Source: an uncultured Anaerolineae bacterium
Lineage (GTDB): Bacteria > Chloroflexota > Anaerolineae > Anaerolineales > Villigracilaceae
Assembly: GCA_903854805.1 (NCBI GenBank)
Contig: CAINXK010000570.1
Span: 1 to 24,767 of the forward strand
Direction of reading: 5' to 3'
DNA length: 24,767 bases
Of the stretch, positions 22,799 to 24,767 are shown in pieces. The notes beneath the pieces are model-generated. The model was not told where the DNA came from, made no database searches, and worked only from the letters and a program-made list of their open reading frames with translations. Within the stretch, counting starts at the first letter, position 1; each line of letters starts with the position of its first letter. The translations under genes were made by a program, and so were the position numbers.

Positions 22799-22853
22799 AA
22801 CATTTCGCCATCATCTGGTTAGGATACTTTGTTTCTTCTTGATTGGAGGAAAA

Positions 22854-24767
22854 ATGGCTTTCGCGCAACACGAGCACAAAATTACTGGTATGGAACCAAT
22901 CGCCCTGATCGGAATCGGATGTACACTCCCCGGAAATATTACTTCCACCAGCGAGCTGCTGAGCGCCCTGCGCACCGGCCGCGATTTGGTGACCGAGGTG
23001 CCTAGCAACCGTTGGAACGTCAACGCCTATTATGATCCAGACCCGGTCAGTCCGGGCAAAACATATGTGCGCAAGGGCAGTTTTATTGAGGACATCGAGA
23101 GTTTTGATTCGGGCTTTTTTGGCATATCGGATATTGAAGCCACCCGAATGGACCCGCAGCAGCGCCTGATCTTGCAGACCGTCTGGCATGCTCTTGAAGA
23201 TGCCGGGCAGCCGGCCGAAGAGCTGGTGCACAGCAACACCGGCATGTTCCTGGCAATGATGAACACTAATGGTTATTCGCAGCTCAAAGGCGTCTATGAA
23301 GGTCCACTGGGCATCACCGGGTATGACGCCATGGGCGACTCGATGAGCATCGCGGCCGGGCGTGTCTCACACTTCCTCGGTCTGGAAGGTCCCTGCCTGA
23401 CACTCGACACAGCCTGCTCCAGCTCACTGGTGGCTCTGCACCTGGCGCGCCAGAGCCTGCTTTCGGGCGAATCGGATATGGCGATTGTGGCGGGTGTCAA
23501 CATCATGCTGCATCCTGGGCTGCACGTGGCCTTCTCCAAGCTCGGGCTGATGTCGCGCGCCGGCCGCTGCGCCTCCTTCGATGCTTCGGCGGATGGCTAT
23601 GTGCGTGGAGAAGGCTGCATGGCGATTATCCTGCGCAGGCAGTCGGACGCCCTCACGCGCGGTGATCATATCTACGCCAGCATCCTCAGCACCAGCGTCA
23701 ACCAGGACGGGCATACCCCCGCCCTGACTGCGCCAAACGGTCGTTCGCAGGAAAAAGTCATCCGCAGCGCTTTGGCCCGCGTGGGCATCAGCCCAGACGA
23801 TGTGCGTTACGTGGAGGCACATGGCACCGGCACCCCGGTTGGCGACCCGATCGAGATGAGCGCGATCGTCAATGTGTTCGGGCCGGGCAGATCGGCCAAT
23901 AATCCGCTGTATGTGGGCTCGGTCAAGAGTAATTTCGGTCACATCGAAGCTGGAGCCGGCCTGCTGGGACTGGTCAAGACTGCGCTCTCGCTCGAACAGG
24001 AAGAGATTTTCCCTAGTATCCACTTCACAAAATTAAACCCCAGTATCAATTTTGGGCGCGCGCCCGTTCAAATCGCTTCCCAGCATGTGTCCTGGCCCCG
24101 CAATGGCGCGCCGCGCCTGGCGGGCGTCAATTCCTTTGGTTACAGCGGTACCAATGCGCATGCCATCCTGCAGGAAGCGCCGCTCAACCCCGGCGATCAG
24201 CGGGCCCAGTCAGCCGACGGCAGCAAATTGCTGTTTATTTCCGGAAAATCACAGGCATCGTTGGATGAGCTGATAGACAAATGGGCCGATTTTCTGGAGC
24301 ACGAACCCGCCAGCCTGGCAGACCTGGCTTATTCGGCTGCCATAGACCGTTCGCAGCACCCCTTTCGTATGGCTGTGTTGGGCAAGAACAATGCCGAAAT
24401 CAAGACCAAGCTGGAATCCTGGCGCAGCGGTCACCCTGCCCAGGGCATGTTCAACGGACAGGTCAACACACGCCTCAAGCAAAAAGTAGCCTTCATGTTT
24501 ACGGGCCAGGGCGCGCAATACGCTGGCATGGCGCGCGAACTGTTTGATCGCAACCCGCGCTTCGCCGATACTCTGCGCCAGGTGGCTGCATTGATGGATG
24601 CCGATCTGGGTGCGCCGCTACTGGAGGTACTCTTCGGTGAAAATTCGGCCCAATACCTGGAAAATACGCGCTATGTGCAGCCGGCGCTGTTCGCGGTCGA
24701 ATACGCGCTGGCGGATCTTCTCGGGCAATGGGGCCTCAAACCCGATTATGTCATCGGCCACAGCATC
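22854..24767 (+). CDS. Type I polyketide synthase, KS-AT start (3' end outside window)
   Basis: An open frame of 638 codons runs to the window edge. The ketosynthase domain (about residues 16-440) has all three catalytic residues: Cys188 in DTACSSS, His323 in EAHGTGTP and His363 in SNFGHIEAGAG. After a linker the acyltransferase domain begins at about 545 with TGQGAQ (550-555). The window stops at its GHS nucleophile motif (Ser637). No loading module, CoA ligase or carrier protein precedes the ketosynthase, which fits an iterative or lipid-type PKS or a downstream module; the missing part must decide. GGAGG (22845-22849) lies four bases before ATG 22854. It is divergent from an operon encoding the transferase needed to activate its carrier domain and a probable product exporter. 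Chain length and extender choice cannot be read, because the specificity region of the acyltransferase is outside. Confidence 0.95.
   Translation, partial: MAFAQHEHKITGMEPIALIGIGCTLPGNITSTSELLSALRTGRDLVTEVPSNRWNVNAYYDPDPVSPGKTYVRKGSFIEDIESFDSGFFGISDIEATRMDPQQRLILQTVWHALEDAGQPAEELVHSNTGMFLAMMNTNGYSQLKGVYEGPLGITGYDAMGDSMSIAAGRVSHFLGLEGPCLTLDTACSSSLVALHLARQSLLSGESDMAIVAGVNIMLHPGLHVAFSKLGLMSRAGRCASFDASADGYVRGEGCMAIILRRQSDALTRGDHIYASILSTSVNQDGHTPALTAPNGRSQEKVIRSALARVGISPDDVRYVEAHGTGTPVGDPIEMSAIVNVFGPGRSANNPLYVGSVKSNFGHIEAGAGLLGLVKTALSLEQEEIFPSIHFTKLNPSINFGRAPVQIASQHVSWPRNGAPRLAGVNSFGYSGTNAHAILQEAPLNPGDQRAQSADGSKLLFISGKSQASLDELIDKWADFLEHEPASLADLAYSAAIDRSQHPFRMAVLGKNNAEIKTKLESWRSGHPAQGMFNGQVNTRLKQKVAFMFTGQGAQYAGMARELFDRNPRFADTLRQVAALMDADLGAPLLEVLFGENSAQYLENTRYVQPALFAVEYALADLLGQWGLKPDYVIGHSI

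Overview
The window reads as a bacterial chromosome segment, probably from the phylum Chloroflexota. This is inferred from the gene repertoire (a C11 lipoprotein protease, FHA-ABC fusion, tandem AarF-type proteins and a clostridial-looking ABC exporter pair) and not from any marker gene. No rRNA, tRNA or CRISPR array was seen. Ten of the 14 intact or edge-cut genes sit in clear operons; most have good Shine-Dalgarno sites and several overlap by a few bases.

Left part (1-5,335): a minus-strand pair encodes a lipoprotein clostripain-type (C11) protease and, 11 bases downstream, an edge-truncated protein that repeats the protease's C-terminal domain without a signal peptide or peptidase domain. 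A gene-poor 0.84 kb stretch follows, holding a frameshifted ORF relic and an imperfect nested inverted repeat. Then comes a TauE/SafE permease gene, divergent from a MarR-type regulator gene.

Centre-left (4,880-10,445): the MarR gene leads an operon for a heterodimeric multidrug-type ABC exporter (one consensus and one degenerate ATP site) and a short HlyD-like adaptor. The 0.8 kb gap after it contains a decayed ISKra4-type transposase fragment on the minus strand.

Right part (10,446-24,767): a secondary-metabolite or lipid locus. On the plus strand a flavin-dependent halogenase-like enzyme and a cytochrome P450 form a two-gene unit. Converging on it is a six-gene minus-strand operon: a 90-aa protein, a 155-aa protein, an AarF/UbiB-like pseudokinase, an AarF/UbiB-like kinase, a triple-FHA ABC transporter of ABCG-like layout, and an Sfp-type phosphopantetheinyl transferase. 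Divergent from this operon is a type I polyketide synthase that begins directly with a ketosynthase and is cut by the window end at the acyltransferase nucleophile. The two transcription units appear to be driven by back-to-back sigma70-type promoters that use the same -35 bases (22,681-22,687), with palindromes next to the PKS start site.

Working model (inference): the PKS builds an acyl or polyketide chain on carriers activated by the phosphopantetheinyl transferase. The P450 and flavoenzyme tailor it, and the FHA-ABC transporter moves it across the membrane under phospho-signal control. The membrane-anchored kinase/pseudokinase pair and the two small basic proteins have unknown but probably connected roles. 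This kinase/pseudokinase-transporter-PKS combination is the most likely undescribed system in the window.
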